From positions 806,001 to 870,000 of the forward strand of contig CAVYYV010000004.1 of NCBI GenBank assembly GCA_963772815.1: a DNA stretch of 64,000 nt, in the 5' to 3' direction. The position numbers and the translations under genes were made by a program. Every line of letters starts with the position of its first letter. Position 1 is the first letter of the stretch. Shown one piece after another: positions 18,658 through 27,020 of this stretch. The notes beneath the pieces are model-generated. The model saw only the letters and a program-made list of their open reading frames with translations. It was not told the DNA's origin and searched no databases. Origin of the DNA: DATFFO01 sp963772815 (lineage in GTDB: Bacteria > Actinomycetota > Acidimicrobiia > Spongiisociales > ZC4RG35).

Positions 18658-19616
18658 GCCGCCAGCCTCATCTTCTCGACGGCTCGCAGCTTGGCCGAGC
18701 GCGCCCGGGGATTCGAGGCCACCTCCTCGGGCTGGGGGACGATCGCACCCCGCGTGAGCAGGCGCAGTTCGGGGTCGGCACCGCAGGCACACACCGGCAG
18801 GTCGGGAGGGCAGACGCAGCCGGTGGCTCCCGCAGCGAATCGGCGCTTGACGATCCGATCCTCGAGGGAGTGGTACGAGATGACTGCGCACCGACCGCTT
18901 GGGATCAGCATGTCCAGGGCGTCGTCGAGACCATCCCGCAGGGCCCCCAGCTCATCGTTCACCACGATGCGGATCGCCTGGAAGGTACGCCGGGCGGGAT
19001 GGCCCGCCCGGCGCCGGGCGGCCGGCACTGCCTCTGCCACGACCCCAGCCAGATGCCCGGTTGTCGCGATGGGCCGGGCACCAACGATGGCCCGGGCGAT
19101 CCGTTGTGCCATGGGTTCCTCGCCGAATCGGCGAATGAGCGAAGCCAGCTCCCTCTCGTCCCATCGGTTGACGATTTCGTCGGCGGTCAGGTCGGTATCG
19201 GTACCCATCCGCATGTCGAGCGGCCCCTCTCTGCGATAGGAGAAGCCCCGGGCGGGATCCTCGAGTTGATGTGAGGAGACTCCCAGGTCGAAGAGAAAGC
19301 CGACCGGAGCCTCGATGCCCTCGGAGGTGAGGAGGGCTCCCAGGTCCCTAAAATTGCCCTTCAGCACCCTGACCCCTTCCAGGGCAACCTTCTCAGGGGC
19401 GGCGTGGGCCAGGGCGTCCGGATCCCGGTCGATACCGATGATGCTGATTCCTTGGTCCATCTCTTCCAGCAATCTCCTCGTGTGCCCCCCACCTCCGTAT
19501 GTGGCGTCGACCACCACGCCGGAGGTGAGAGGCTTGAACACCTCCACGACCTCGGTGGCGAGAACCGGCTCGTGATACTCATGCTCTTGCGGTCCGGTGC
19601 TCGATCCCTGGGTCAT
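18654..19616 (-). CDS. rsmH: 16S rRNA (cytosine1402-N4)-methyltransferase RsmH
   Basis: SAM-dependent enzyme (formerly MraW) that N4-methylates C1402 of 16S rRNA in the P site. The 320 residues include HEPVLATEVVE, the SAM loop DATYGGGGHTRRLL, FLFDLGVSSHQLE, and the C-terminal ISYHSLEDRIVKRRF. A cysteine cluster (CVCPPDLPVCAC) precedes the tail. The frame is open 62 codons upstream, but the ATG at 19616 is right: GGGGGGCTGA lies just before it and the family begins near here. The upstream stretch instead forms an RNA structure (see 19618-19693). Confidence 0.96.
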   Translation of the reverse strand: MTQGSSTGPQEHEYHEPVLATEVVEVFKPLTSGVVVDATYGGGGHTRRLLEEMDQGISIIGIDRDPDALAHAAPEKVALEGVRVLKGNFRDLGALLTSEGIEAPVGFLFDLGVSSHQLEDPARGFSYRREGPLDMRMGTDTDLTADEIVNRWDERELASLIRRFGEEPMAQRIARAIVGARPIATTGHLAGVVAEAVPAARRRAGHPARRTFQAIRIVVNDELGALRDGLDDALDMLIPSGRCAVISYHSLEDRIVKRRFAAGATGCVCPPDLPVCACGADPELRLLTRGAIVPQPEEVASNPRARSAKLRAVEKMRLAA

Positions 19617-19731
19617 GGTCAGCCCCCCGGGCGCTGGCACCAACAGGAAGCGGGCGGAGTCAGGGGCCTTCCATTGGTTACCGGGGGGCTGACGATGAGC
19701 CAGAGCCACCGTCACCTCATATGGGGTCAGG
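19617..19731 (-). promoter_or_regulatory. rsmH leader with long stem; candidate mraW RNA motif
   Basis: In the 115-bp mraZ-rsmH spacer, GTCAGCCCCCCGG (19618-19630) and CCGGGGGGCTGAC (19681-19693) are perfect 13-bp complements separated by 50 nt. In the minus-strand mRNA the 3' arm contains the rsmH Shine-Dalgarno GGGGGGCTGA, so the stem would hide it. A structured leader at exactly this place, the mraW RNA motif, has been described in Actinobacteria. Assignment to that motif is my inference from location and strand; the stem itself is directly readable. Confidence 0.65.
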
Positions 19732-20166
19732 TCAGAACCCGGGCACCTCCTCGCTGGATCTGTAGGCATCGTCGGCCATGGTCTGCTCTGCCTCGTAGGC
19801 ATCCACCTGCCAGACCTCGACCCGGTCGTACATTCCGATCACGGCCACCTCGTCGGCGTCGGAGAGACCGCCGTACTCGCGCAGCTTGGGCTTGATCGAG
19901 ATCCTTCCCTGGGAGTCCATCTTCTGGACGTCGGCGGCAGCAAACTTGGCCCGCATGTTCCGACGGGTGTCGCGGACGCGGGGCGCCTGTATCTCCTGCT
20001 CGGCGATCTCGGTGAACTTCGACTCGGTGAAGATGACGATGCACCCGTCGGAGCCCTTGGCGACGACTACCCGCCCTCCGTCCTCCTTGATGGTGCCGCG
20101 GAACGACGACGGCATCACCACTCGCCCCTTGTCGTCCAGGGTGTGGATGTAGTCGCCAAGAAACAC
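19732..20166 (-). CDS. mraZ: Transcriptional regulator MraZ
   Basis: AbrB-fold DNA-binding protein that regulates the dcw operon and its own gene. The 144-residue protein contains the two expected swapped-hairpin repeats, each with a DxxGR-type motif (DDKGRVVMP at about 11-19 and DSQGRISI at about 83-90). It is the first gene of the cluster. Its promoter region holds three tandem TGGGN-type boxes, the binding sites known for this family, which supports autoregulation. Confidence 0.96.
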   Translation of the reverse strand: MFLGDYIHTLDDKGRVVMPSSFRGTIKEDGGRVVVAKGSDGCIVIFTESKFTEIAEQEIQAPRVRDTRRNMRAKFAAADVQKMDSQGRISIKPKLREYGGLSDADEVAVIGMYDRVEVWQVDAYEAEQTMADDAYRSSEEVPGF

Positions 20167-20227
20167 CGCTGCTCGTTCCGTCTTCTCGTCATGTGGTTGC
20201 TCGTTGCGCCCAGGCTCTGGGCGTCTG

Positions 20228-20261
20228 CGCCACTATGACCCATTTCCCCCCACTTTGTCAA
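20228..20261 (-). promoter_or_regulatory. mraZ promoter with three MraZ-type boxes
   Basis: Read on the minus strand: TTGACA (20261-20256) is a perfect -35, and 18 bp later CATAGT (20237-20232) is a 4/6 match to the -10. Three boxes TGGGG, TGGGT and TGGCG occupy 20252-20228 at exact 10-bp spacing with 5-nt spacers, the arrangement MraZ binds in characterised bacteria. They cover the spacer and -10, so a repressing role is plausible. The leader to the mraZ ATG is about 60 nt. Confidence 0.7.
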
Positions 20262-20494
20262 CTTTTCCTTCCACAACGGGTCTAGCGACTCCCCCTGCTC
20301 CCCCCTGGCGTGGAGCGGACCGACCGGGTCCCCCACCTGGTTCTTTAGACCTGAGCCAACCCCCACCCGTTCCCCGGATCGTCGCCGTTGCCGTGCATTC
20401 GCCGGCGTCGAGGGAAGCGGAGAACCGCTCCCCGCGTCCCGAACGGGCGAACGTCCCCGGCGTTGGGTCGGCCCGGTTGGTAGCGTGACCCGCC
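20262..20494. other. Divergent intergenic region, no gene
   Basis: Between the mraZ promoter and the gene at 20495. No convincing reading frame, RNA gene or terminator was seen; it presumably carries the promoter of the plus-strand gene, but no clear -35/-10 pair stands out. Confidence 0.5.
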
Positions 20495-20932
20495 ATGTCA
20501 GAGCTGGCGCGTCACTTCGGCTCCCTGGCCGGGGACTGGCACCTGGAGGGGGAGGTGATGGGTAATCCCCTGGTGCAGGAGGTCGGTGTGAGATGGGTGC
20601 TGGGAGAGGCCTATCTACGGATGCACTACCTGCCCAGCACCGTCACGCCGCTCACCGATCGGCCATACGAAGCGATCTCCTTCATCGGATGGCTTCCGGA
20701 GGGACGGCCGATCATGTACCTGTTCGACACCTTCGGCGCCGCCTTCCCCGCCGCCGGAGAGGGCCAGCCTCTGGAGGGGGAAGGGTTCCGGTTCCGCTTC
20801 GCCTACCAGGAGGGCGATTTCCTGACCGACCTGATCCCGGAGGGGCCCGACGGGTGGAGAATCGAGCAGTCGTCGACCGAGGGAGGCCGCACGGTTACCT
20901 TCGGTCACAAACGCCTGCGACGGGCTACCTGA
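20495..20932 (+). CDS. Conserved hypothetical protein, DUF1579-like
   Basis: A 145-residue soluble protein without signal peptide or membrane segment. The opening LARHFGSLAGDWHLEGEV and the later GEAYLRMHY, the ISFIGW strand and a C-terminal SSTEGGRTVTFGHKRL strand pattern resemble the small beta-barrel proteins grouped as DUF1579 or nitrobindin/lipocalin-like folds. No catalytic residues can be named. It is transcribed alone, divergent from mraZ and convergent with the HNH gene 16 bp away. The fold suggestion is inference. Confidence 0.75.
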   Translation: MSELARHFGSLAGDWHLEGEVMGNPLVQEVGVRWVLGEAYLRMHYLPSTVTPLTDRPYEAISFIGWLPEGRPIMYLFDTFGAAFPAAGEGQPLEGEGFRFRFAYQEGDFLTDLIPEGPDGWRIEQSSTEGGRTVTFGHKRLRRAT

Positions 20933-20948
20933 CCCAGGTGCCCGCCGC

Positions 20949-21449
20949 TCAGCCGGCAGCCTTCAAATAGGGCCGCCAGGCCGGGTCGAGCGAGTAGCCG
21001 GCGCTGGCGTAGATCCAGGCGTAGTGGAGGGGTGCCCGGGGCTTGCGAGCCAGAGTGAACCCGGCCTCCGACGGCAGACGATCGCCCTTGCGAATGTTGC
21101 ACGCCCGACAGCAGGCAACGACGTTCTCCCAGGAATGAAGGCCGCCCCGGGAGCGGGGCAGGACGTGGTCGAGGCTCTCGGCAGGAGCGCCGCAGTACTG
21201 GCAGCGGTGGTCGTCTCGCCCGAACACGGCTCGGCGCGTCACCGGTACCACACGCCGGTAGGGGACCTTGACGAAATGCGTCAGGCGGACCACCGATGGC
21301 ACCGCCACCATGATCTGCTCGGAGCTCCAGGTCTCGTCCCGGTCGATGACCGGCGTCGCCTTGCCTCTCAGAATCAACACGACTGCCCGTCGGGTCGATA
21401 CGACCGACAGGGGCTCGTAAGTGGCGTTGAGGACTAGGGATCTCGCCAT
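20949..21449 (-). CDS. HNH endonuclease family protein
   Basis: A 166-residue protein widespread in actinobacteria. The N-terminal part (SLVLNATYEPLSVVSTRRA) is characteristic of a stand-alone chromosomal HNH family. The nuclease core follows, with zinc cysteines CQYCG, the LDHVLPRSRGG motif (HNH histidine), ENVVACC and CNIRKGD. It is not linked to a phage or intron here, and its cellular role is unknown. It is the last gene of a minus-strand run that includes two hypothetical genes upstream. Confidence 0.9.
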   Translation of the reverse strand: MARSLVLNATYEPLSVVSTRRAVVLILRGKATPVIDRDETWSSEQIMVAVPSVVRLTHFVKVPYRRVVPVTRRAVFGRDDHRCQYCGAPAESLDHVLPRSRGGLHSWENVVACCRACNIRKGDRLPSEAGFTLARKPRAPLHYAWIYASAGYSLDPAWRPYLKAAG

Positions 21450-21488
21450 GGCTAACTATTCGTCCGGCAGCCGCAGCCTACCGTCGAT

Positions 21489-22223
21489 TCAGCCGGCAGA
21501 GACCGTTTCGCCCAGAACCTCGAACAGAACGGAGAGCAGAGCGGCCGGCCAATTGCCCTCCACCACACTCACCGTGCAGACACGAGGCGACATCCCGTGG
21601 TTACCGGCAATCACGGTCAGCACCCTCGTTCCCTCGATCGACGACAGGTTCATGCCTATGACCGAGATGGGGTCACGGCCCACCAACTCCCCGGCACAGT
21701 CGATTACCGCCTGAACGATGGCCCGGGCCGAGGCAGGCACCTGCCGGCGCACGCTCCGGTCGTTCCAGCTGAGATCGACGGCGGCCGTTTCCTCTCCCGC
21801 GGCCAGAACCGACAGCTTCACCTCGGAGCCGTCACCGGCGCGGGCCGTGGCATGAGTCGGTCCCGTCGACACGACCGCTGTGGCCGGAGAAGCGATGACA
21901 CCCGACAGCTCGTCGAGGTCGACCACGTGATGGTCGATCTCGTCCGGGACCACGTCGGCTCCGTTGGTCTGCTCCCGCCCGATGGCCGCCGCCGTCATCA
22001 GGGCGGTGTCTTCGTTCATGCCCGGAAATTCTCCCGCCGGATTGATCCTGGGCCGCTTGGTCCCGTAGGCGACCAGCAGGCGACGGATACCCTCCAAGAC
22101 ACTCACCTCATCGGCTCCTTCCACCAGACGAACGGTGATGCCCTCCAGGCCGTCCTCTCCCAATTCGAGCTCGATGCTCTTGATTCCCTCGACGGCTTGC
22201 AGGCGTGACTCCAGGCCGGTCAT
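21489..22223 (-). CDS. Hypothetical protein, two alpha/beta domains
   Basis: A 244-residue soluble protein I do not recognise. The N-terminal 55 residues (about LESRLQAVEGIKSIELELG to VLEGIRRLLVAYG) alternate helix and strand as in ferredoxin-like ACT or HMA folds. A flexible middle follows. The C-terminal 100 residues again look alpha/beta (VIAGNHGMSPRVCTVSVVEG, then a final helix). No signal peptide or catalytic motif. The ATG at 22223 overlaps the stop of the 76-residue gene upstream as ATGA, so the two are translated together. Confidence 0.75.
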   Translation of the reverse strand: MTGLESRLQAVEGIKSIELELGEDGLEGITVRLVEGADEVSVLEGIRRLLVAYGTKRPRINPAGEFPGMNEDTALMTAAAIGREQTNGADVVPDEIDHHVVDLDELSGVIASPATAVVSTGPTHATARAGDGSEVKLSVLAAGEETAAVDLSWNDRSVRRQVPASARAIVQAVIDCAGELVGRDPISVIGMNLSSIEGTRVLTVIAGNHGMSPRVCTVSVVEGNWPAALLSVLFEVLGETVSAG

Positions 22224-22450
22224 GGCGCCATCCTCATGGATCGGCGCCACGCCAGAAAACGCACCAGATCCTCGGTGTCGGCGGGTCGGGCGGATCCGTA
22301 GGCGGTGGCCAGACGCCAGCTCAGCATGGCCGGAGACGGGGTCAGGCTGCGGCGGGCCCGAAAGGCCCAGGCGACCCGAAGCGCCTCCATGACCAGAATC
22401 GGCCGCCGCAAGATCTGCCGGCTCAGAATCGTCTTGAGATTGTTGCCCAC
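22220..22450 (-). CDS. Small hypothetical protein coupled to the downstream gene
   Basis: A 76-residue basic protein starting with GTG. It has a hydrophobic/amphipathic middle (ILVMEALRVAWAFRARR) and an Arg-rich end (FLAWRRSMRMAP). No known domain. Its stop overlaps the next ATG as ATGA, which argues that it is real and works with the 244-residue protein. It faces the moxR operon across a short divergent region. Confidence 0.65.
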   Translation of the reverse strand: MGNNLKTILSRQILRRPILVMEALRVAWAFRARRSLTPSPAMLSWRLATAYGSARPADTEDLVRFLAWRRSMRMAP

Positions 22451-22558
22451 AGGGCCTCCATCGCCGCTGTCGCTCGCATCCGCCCGGGCAACACACTAGT
22501 CGGCCTTAGCATTCTGTCGATGGGTAGAGTTTGAAACGTTCGCCCCATCGGAGAGCAT

Positions 22559-23533
22559 TTGCCAAACACGGACATAGCCTGGTTCGCCGCCCGTTTCGAC
22601 GAGCTCGTCGCCAACACCGAACGCGTGATCCAGGGTAAGCGCCAGGTCGTCGACCAGGTGCTCTCCTGTCTCATCGCCGAGGGCCACGCCATCATCGAAG
22701 ACGTGCCCGGAGTGGGCAAGACTCTCCTGGCGAAGTCGATCGCCCGATCGATCGACAGCGAGTTCAGCCGCATTCAATTCACGCCCGACCTGCTGCCCTC
22801 GGACGTGACCGGAGTGTCGGTCTGGGATCGGCACCGGGGCGAGTTCGACTTCAAGCCGGGGCCGATCTTCTCCAACGTCGTGATCGGTGACGAGATCAAC
22901 CGCGCCAGCCCGAAGACCCAGGCGGCGATGCTGGAGGCGATGGAGGAGCGGCAGGTGACCAACGACGGGGTGACCCGGCCGCTCCAACCGCCGTTCATGG
23001 TTCTCGCCACCCAGAACCCCCTCGAGCACGAGGGCACCTATCCCCTGCCGGAAGCCCAGCTCGACCGGTTCATGATGCGGGTGGAGATCGGCTATCCCAG
23101 CCATGAGACGGCAGTGGAGATCCTCGACACCCATGGCATTCGCTCGTCCTACCTCGATCTGGAGCCGGTTCTGGCGGTGGGCGACGTTCTCAAGATGATC
23201 GAGGTCGCCCGCCTGGTCGAGGTGGCGCCCACCGTGAAGCACTACATAATCGACCTGATCGAGGCGACCCGAGGTCATCCCGAGGTACTGCTCGGCGCCT
23301 CGCCTCGGTCGGCGATCCTCCTTCAGCGAGTGGCACGTGTGCGAGCCGCCTCCGCCGCCCGCCCCTATGTGACCCCCGACGACGTCAAGGGGCTCGCACA
23401 AGCCGTACTCGGCCACAGAATGGCGCTGCGGCCTGAAGCAGTCATCAGGGGCATCACCGTCGACGAGGTGGTCGACTCGTCTCTTCACAGGCTCAGAGTG
23501 CCCGGCGCCACACCGTCCAAGCTGGCCAACTGA
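22559..23533 (+). CDS. MoxR family AAA+ ATPase
   Basis: A 324-residue AAA+ chaperone. Walker A is GVGKTLL, Walker B VVIGDEINRA, sensor 1 ATQNPLEHEGTYPLPEAQLDRF, and the C-terminal lid follows. MoxR ATPases assemble or activate metalloenzymes and surface complexes together with DUF58 and transglutaminase partners, exactly the two genes downstream. The start is TTG at 22559 with GGAGAG (22550-22555) before it; no better ATG exists. Its stop overlaps the DUF58 start. Confidence 0.95.
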   Translation: MPNTDIAWFAARFDELVANTERVIQGKRQVVDQVLSCLIAEGHAIIEDVPGVGKTLLAKSIARSIDSEFSRIQFTPDLLPSDVTGVSVWDRHRGEFDFKPGPIFSNVVIGDEINRASPKTQAAMLEAMEERQVTNDGVTRPLQPPFMVLATQNPLEHEGTYPLPEAQLDRFMMRVEIGYPSHETAVEILDTHGIRSSYLDLEPVLAVGDVLKMIEVARLVEVAPTVKHYIIDLIEATRGHPEVLLGASPRSAILLQRVARVRAASAARPYVTPDDVKGLAQAVLGHRMALRPEAVIRGITVDEVVDSSLHRLRVPGATPSKLAN

Positions 23534-24705
23534 TGCTTCAGGAGAGGGGCTGGGCCGTAGCCGGTGGCGCGGTCGCTCTGGTCGTTCTCTGGGTTCTCTT
23601 CGGAGAGATCGAGCTGGGCGTCGCCGCCATCCTCCTCCTGGCCGCCGTGTGCGTGGCCGTCGTGTTCGTGTCGACCAGCTCACCCCGGCTGGGAGTGAGC
23701 CGCCGTACCGACCCGGTCACCGTCCACGAGGGCGATCACGCCTCGGTGACGTTGTCCCTGGCCAATCGAGGCCGGACGCTGCGCAACGTGACGATGCGAG
23801 ATGAGGTGACCAGGCTGGGCACCGCCGAGTTCGTCGTGGCAACCGTCCCCCGCGGCGAGGAGCTGACGGCTTCGTACCGCATCCTGTGCCGCCCCCGCGG
23901 CGTCTACGCAATCGGACCGGCCCAATTCGAGATCACCGACCCACTCGGCCTGGCCCGTCGATCCACCTCCATGGGACCCGTGGGGACGCTGGTGGTCTAC
24001 CCCTCGGTGGAGCAGCTGACCGGTCTCCCCTCGGCCCGGGGACGGGACCTGGCGGTCAACGCCGCCCGCCCCGAGCACAACCAGAGGGGCGGTGAGGACT
24101 TCTACACGCTGCGCGAGTACCAGCACGGCGACGACCTGCGGCGGGTCCACTGGCCGTCGTCGGCCAAGCGCGACGAGTTGATGATCCGCCAGCTCGAGAC
24201 TCCCTGGCAGTCCCGCGCCTTGGTGATACTCGATGTGCGACCCGGTTCCTACGGTGACGATACGGCGTTCGAGAGCGCAGTCTCGGGAGCGGCATCGGTC
24301 ATCCGCCACCTGGTCCGCAGCGGGTACGGGACCAACCTGTGGGCGGGGGCGGGCGTGATCGATGCCACCCAATACGACCCTCCCATGGAGGCTCTGGCCG
24401 CCGTGCAGATGATCGACTACGACATCGTCTCCTTGGGCACCCGGCTACGGAGCACCGAGTCGGGAGGCGTGCTCATCCTCGTGAGCGGTCGACCCGACCG
24501 GGAGCTGATGGCCCTGCAAAGGCTCCTAGGGACCAAGCATCCCACCACGGTCCTGATGTCTGTGTCCGAGACCTCTTCAACCACCGGCCACGCCTTCGAG
24601 CGGGCCGGGGTGGCCTCGGTGAGAATCCGACCCGGCGACTCCTGGGGCCCGGCCTGGGCACAAGCGATGAGGAGATCATGGCAACTCGCTTCGGTTGGCT
24701 CGTAG
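23533..24705 (+). CDS. DUF58 domain protein
   Basis: A 390-residue protein with two N-terminal membrane helices (about 8-24 and 27-45), an Ig-like beta domain, and the DUF58 core with the signature GEDFYTLREYQHGDDLRRVHW followed by a vWA-like domain (LVILDVRPGSYGDD). DUF58 proteins are the usual partners of MoxR ATPases. The ATG shares bases with the moxR stop (TGATG), and the transglutaminase start lies 28 bases inside its 3' end. Confidence 0.93.
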   Translation: MLQERGWAVAGGAVALVVLWVLFGEIELGVAAILLLAAVCVAVVFVSTSSPRLGVSRRTDPVTVHEGDHASVTLSLANRGRTLRNVTMRDEVTRLGTAEFVVATVPRGEELTASYRILCRPRGVYAIGPAQFEITDPLGLARRSTSMGPVGTLVVYPSVEQLTGLPSARGRDLAVNAARPEHNQRGGEDFYTLREYQHGDDLRRVHWPSSAKRDELMIRQLETPWQSRALVILDVRPGSYGDDTAFESAVSGAASVIRHLVRSGYGTNLWAGAGVIDATQYDPPMEALAAVQMIDYDIVSLGTRLRSTESGGVLILVSGRPDRELMALQRLLGTKHPTTVLMSVSETSSTTGHAFERAGVASVRIRPGDSWGPAWAQAMRRSWQLASVGS

Positions 24706-26978
24706 GCCTCGCTTCTCTCCTGCTGGTCATCCTTCGTCTGGACCGGGTCCTGGACAACGGCGCTGGCAGCCCCAACTGGCTCCTGGTGGCGGTGGCTGCC
24801 GGGCTGATCGGAGCCCTGATCACCTGGATCTGCCACTCCTACCGGCTGGGGACCGTCTCGACGATGGTCGCTCACCTGGTCGGAATCGCCCTGCTCGTCG
24901 CCCGGGTCACCGCCCCTTCCACCCTCGTCGCGGGTTTCGTCCCCGCCGCTTCCACCCCTGGTGCGGTCGGCAAGGAAATGGCAGTGGCGATCGACATTCT
25001 CCGCTTCGGGGCTCCGCCCGTTCTGGCCGTGCCGGGGCTGGTCGCTCTGGTCGGAGTGGGGATGTGGCTGCTGGCATCGGCCTGGACGTCGGGGGTGCTG
25101 GTGGACCGCCCATGGCTGGGCATACTCCCCCCGCTCGGGTTCTATCTCTACCTGGCCGTGATGGATCGGGCGCAGACCGAGCCGGCCTGGTTGATTGCCT
25201 TCGCGCTGCTGGCCGCCTCGGGGCTCCTGGCCACCAGTCGCACCGTCAGATCCCGCTCGGGACGAGCCCGGGACGCCTACGACCGGCCCGTGCCCCGGCG
25301 CCGATTCGGCACCTCGGCAGCGGTGGTGGGAATCGTCGTCGTGGCCGGCCTGGCAGGGTCCACTGCGGTGAGCTGGGCGGTGCCCGGAACCGGGGCCATC
25401 AGGTGGCGCAACCCCAGCACTGGCACCGGCACGGAAGGGGGCATCGCCTACAACCCCTTCGTCGGGCTGCATCAGGATCTCACATCCCAGAGCGAGACAC
25501 CGGTGTTCGTGGCCCAACTGGAGGGGGCTCCGACGGCCAACCGACAGATGTACTGGCTGCTCCAGACCTTCGACCGCTACGACGGGAGTGTGTGGGTGCG
25601 AGGCAACGAGGACTTCCACACCCCGTCTCAGACCTGGGAGGATCCCGACCAGTCCTATCGGGGAGCGACCACGACCGTCACCCAGACCATCCGCATCGTG
25701 TCCCTCCGAGACGACCAGCTCCCGGTCCTCTACTCGCCGGTGGCGGTCGCCTCCAACGATGATGTGGTCACCTCGGGTGCCGAGGCCGGAGCCGATGGCT
25801 CCCTGCGCGTCAATGCGATCTCGTTCTCTGGCCTCAGCTATCGGGTCCGCTCTGAGGTGCCCACACTGGACGTGGCCGCACTCGCCACCGAAGGTGGCCA
25901 GCTCAGCCCGCTCTTCGCCCAGGCCGCCCAGGAGGGCCTCTACACGGGTGGATCGGAGTCGGTGGAGAGCCCACCCACCCCGGCTGTGATTGCCCACTAC
26001 CTCCAGCTCCCCGAACTCGACCCTTCCATCGAGGAGCTGGCCAAACAGGTGACGGCGGGCGCCGGTACGCCTTTCGAGCGCGCCCTCCTCCTGGAGGACT
26101 TCCTACGCGGCTTCACCTACGACCTCAACGTGAGCTCCGGCTCCGGGTCCCTGGAGTTGGCCGTGTGGCTCAACGACCCCCAAAGCCCCAACTATCGCCG
26201 GGGCTATTGCGAGCAATTCGCCACCGCCATGGGCGTGATGGGCCGGCTGGTAGGCCTCCCCACCCGGGTGGTGATGGGCTTCACGCCCGGCAAGCCGGCC
26301 CAGACGACGGAGGGACCGGCGCTGGTCGTCATGCAGAAGAACGCCCATGCCTGGGTCGAGGTGTGGTTCGACCAGATGGGTTGGGTCCGGTTCGATCCCA
26401 CCCCACTGGGCGACGGATCCAACAGCCCCACATCGGCCGCGATCGGCTTCGACCCCGGCGCGGTCGACCTCAGCCAGCAGGCGAACAACGCCGGTGCCGG
26501 AACGGACGTCTCACCTCCTTTGGTAGGAGACATCCCGAACATCCCGATGCAGAACCTGGCCGGCACGCCATCCTCGGCGGGATCCGGTTCCGGGTCGGGA
26601 TGGATTTGGGCCGTGCTCGTGGCATTGGCGGTGATCTCGGCAGTCGCCATCCCGACCGCCAAGGGGGTGCGCAGGCGCACCCGCATGCACCGTGCACGAC
26701 AGGGAGACATCACCGCGGTCTGGGAGGAGATAACCGACCGCCTTTCGGACCTCGGCTCGCCCCCTCCTCCCCATGAGACGCCGCTCGAGTTCGCCGCCGC
26801 CACCGACGCAGATCTCGTCCCGTTGGCCCGCGCCTACTCGGCCAGCATCTACGGGGGCATCGGAGTGGATGGTGCCGCCGATTATCTACGCACCGCCGAG
26901 CGCTGGCTCCATGCCAGGTACACGGGGCCTACCAGGGCCAAGGCCGCCTTCAGCCCCCGTTCGCTCAGCCGTCGCTGA
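24678..26978 (+). CDS. Membrane transglutaminase-like protein (TgpA type)
   Basis: A 766-residue protein with several N-terminal membrane helices (to about residue 235), a large outside region with a transglutaminase-like cysteine protease core, one more helix near 640-660, and a C-terminal cytoplasmic DUF4129-like segment. The catalytic triad is visible: Cys in RRGYCEQFATAMG, His in NAHAWVEVWF, Asp in VRFDPTP. The ATG at 24678 has GAGGAGATC directly before it; longer open frame upstream is a shadow of DUF58. With MoxR and DUF58 it forms a conserved three-gene unit of still unclear envelope function. Confidence 0.92.
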   Translation: MATRFGWLVGLASLLLVILRLDRVLDNGAGSPNWLLVAVAAGLIGALITWICHSYRLGTVSTMVAHLVGIALLVARVTAPSTLVAGFVPAASTPGAVGKEMAVAIDILRFGAPPVLAVPGLVALVGVGMWLLASAWTSGVLVDRPWLGILPPLGFYLYLAVMDRAQTEPAWLIAFALLAASGLLATSRTVRSRSGRARDAYDRPVPRRRFGTSAAVVGIVVVAGLAGSTAVSWAVPGTGAIRWRNPSTGTGTEGGIAYNPFVGLHQDLTSQSETPVFVAQLEGAPTANRQMYWLLQTFDRYDGSVWVRGNEDFHTPSQTWEDPDQSYRGATTTVTQTIRIVSLRDDQLPVLYSPVAVASNDDVVTSGAEAGADGSLRVNAISFSGLSYRVRSEVPTLDVAALATEGGQLSPLFAQAAQEGLYTGGSESVESPPTPAVIAHYLQLPELDPSIEELAKQVTAGAGTPFERALLLEDFLRGFTYDLNVSSGSGSLELAVWLNDPQSPNYRRGYCEQFATAMGVMGRLVGLPTRVVMGFTPGKPAQTTEGPALVVMQKNAHAWVEVWFDQMGWVRFDPTPLGDGSNSPTSAAIGFDPGAVDLSQQANNAGAGTDVSPPLVGDIPNIPMQNLAGTPSSAGSGSGSGWIWAVLVALAVISAVAIPTAKGVRRRTRMHRARQGDITAVWEEITDRLSDLGSPPPPHETPLEFAAATDADLVPLARAYSASIYGGIGVDGAADYLRTAERWLHARYTGPTRAKAAFSPRSLSRR

Positions 26979-27020
26979 CCCGAGCCAGAGTCGAATTTTG
27001 GAAACCGGCTCCGCCGAGGA

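Noticed and set aside
19617..19802. 62-residue N-terminal extension of RsmH
   Set aside because: It lies over the leader stem, has no family similarity, and the ATG at 19616 has a strong ribosome site.
24339..24677. Longer start for the transglutaminase
   Set aside because: The added segment is Arg/Gly-rich shadow of DUF58; ATG 24678 has an excellent ribosome site.
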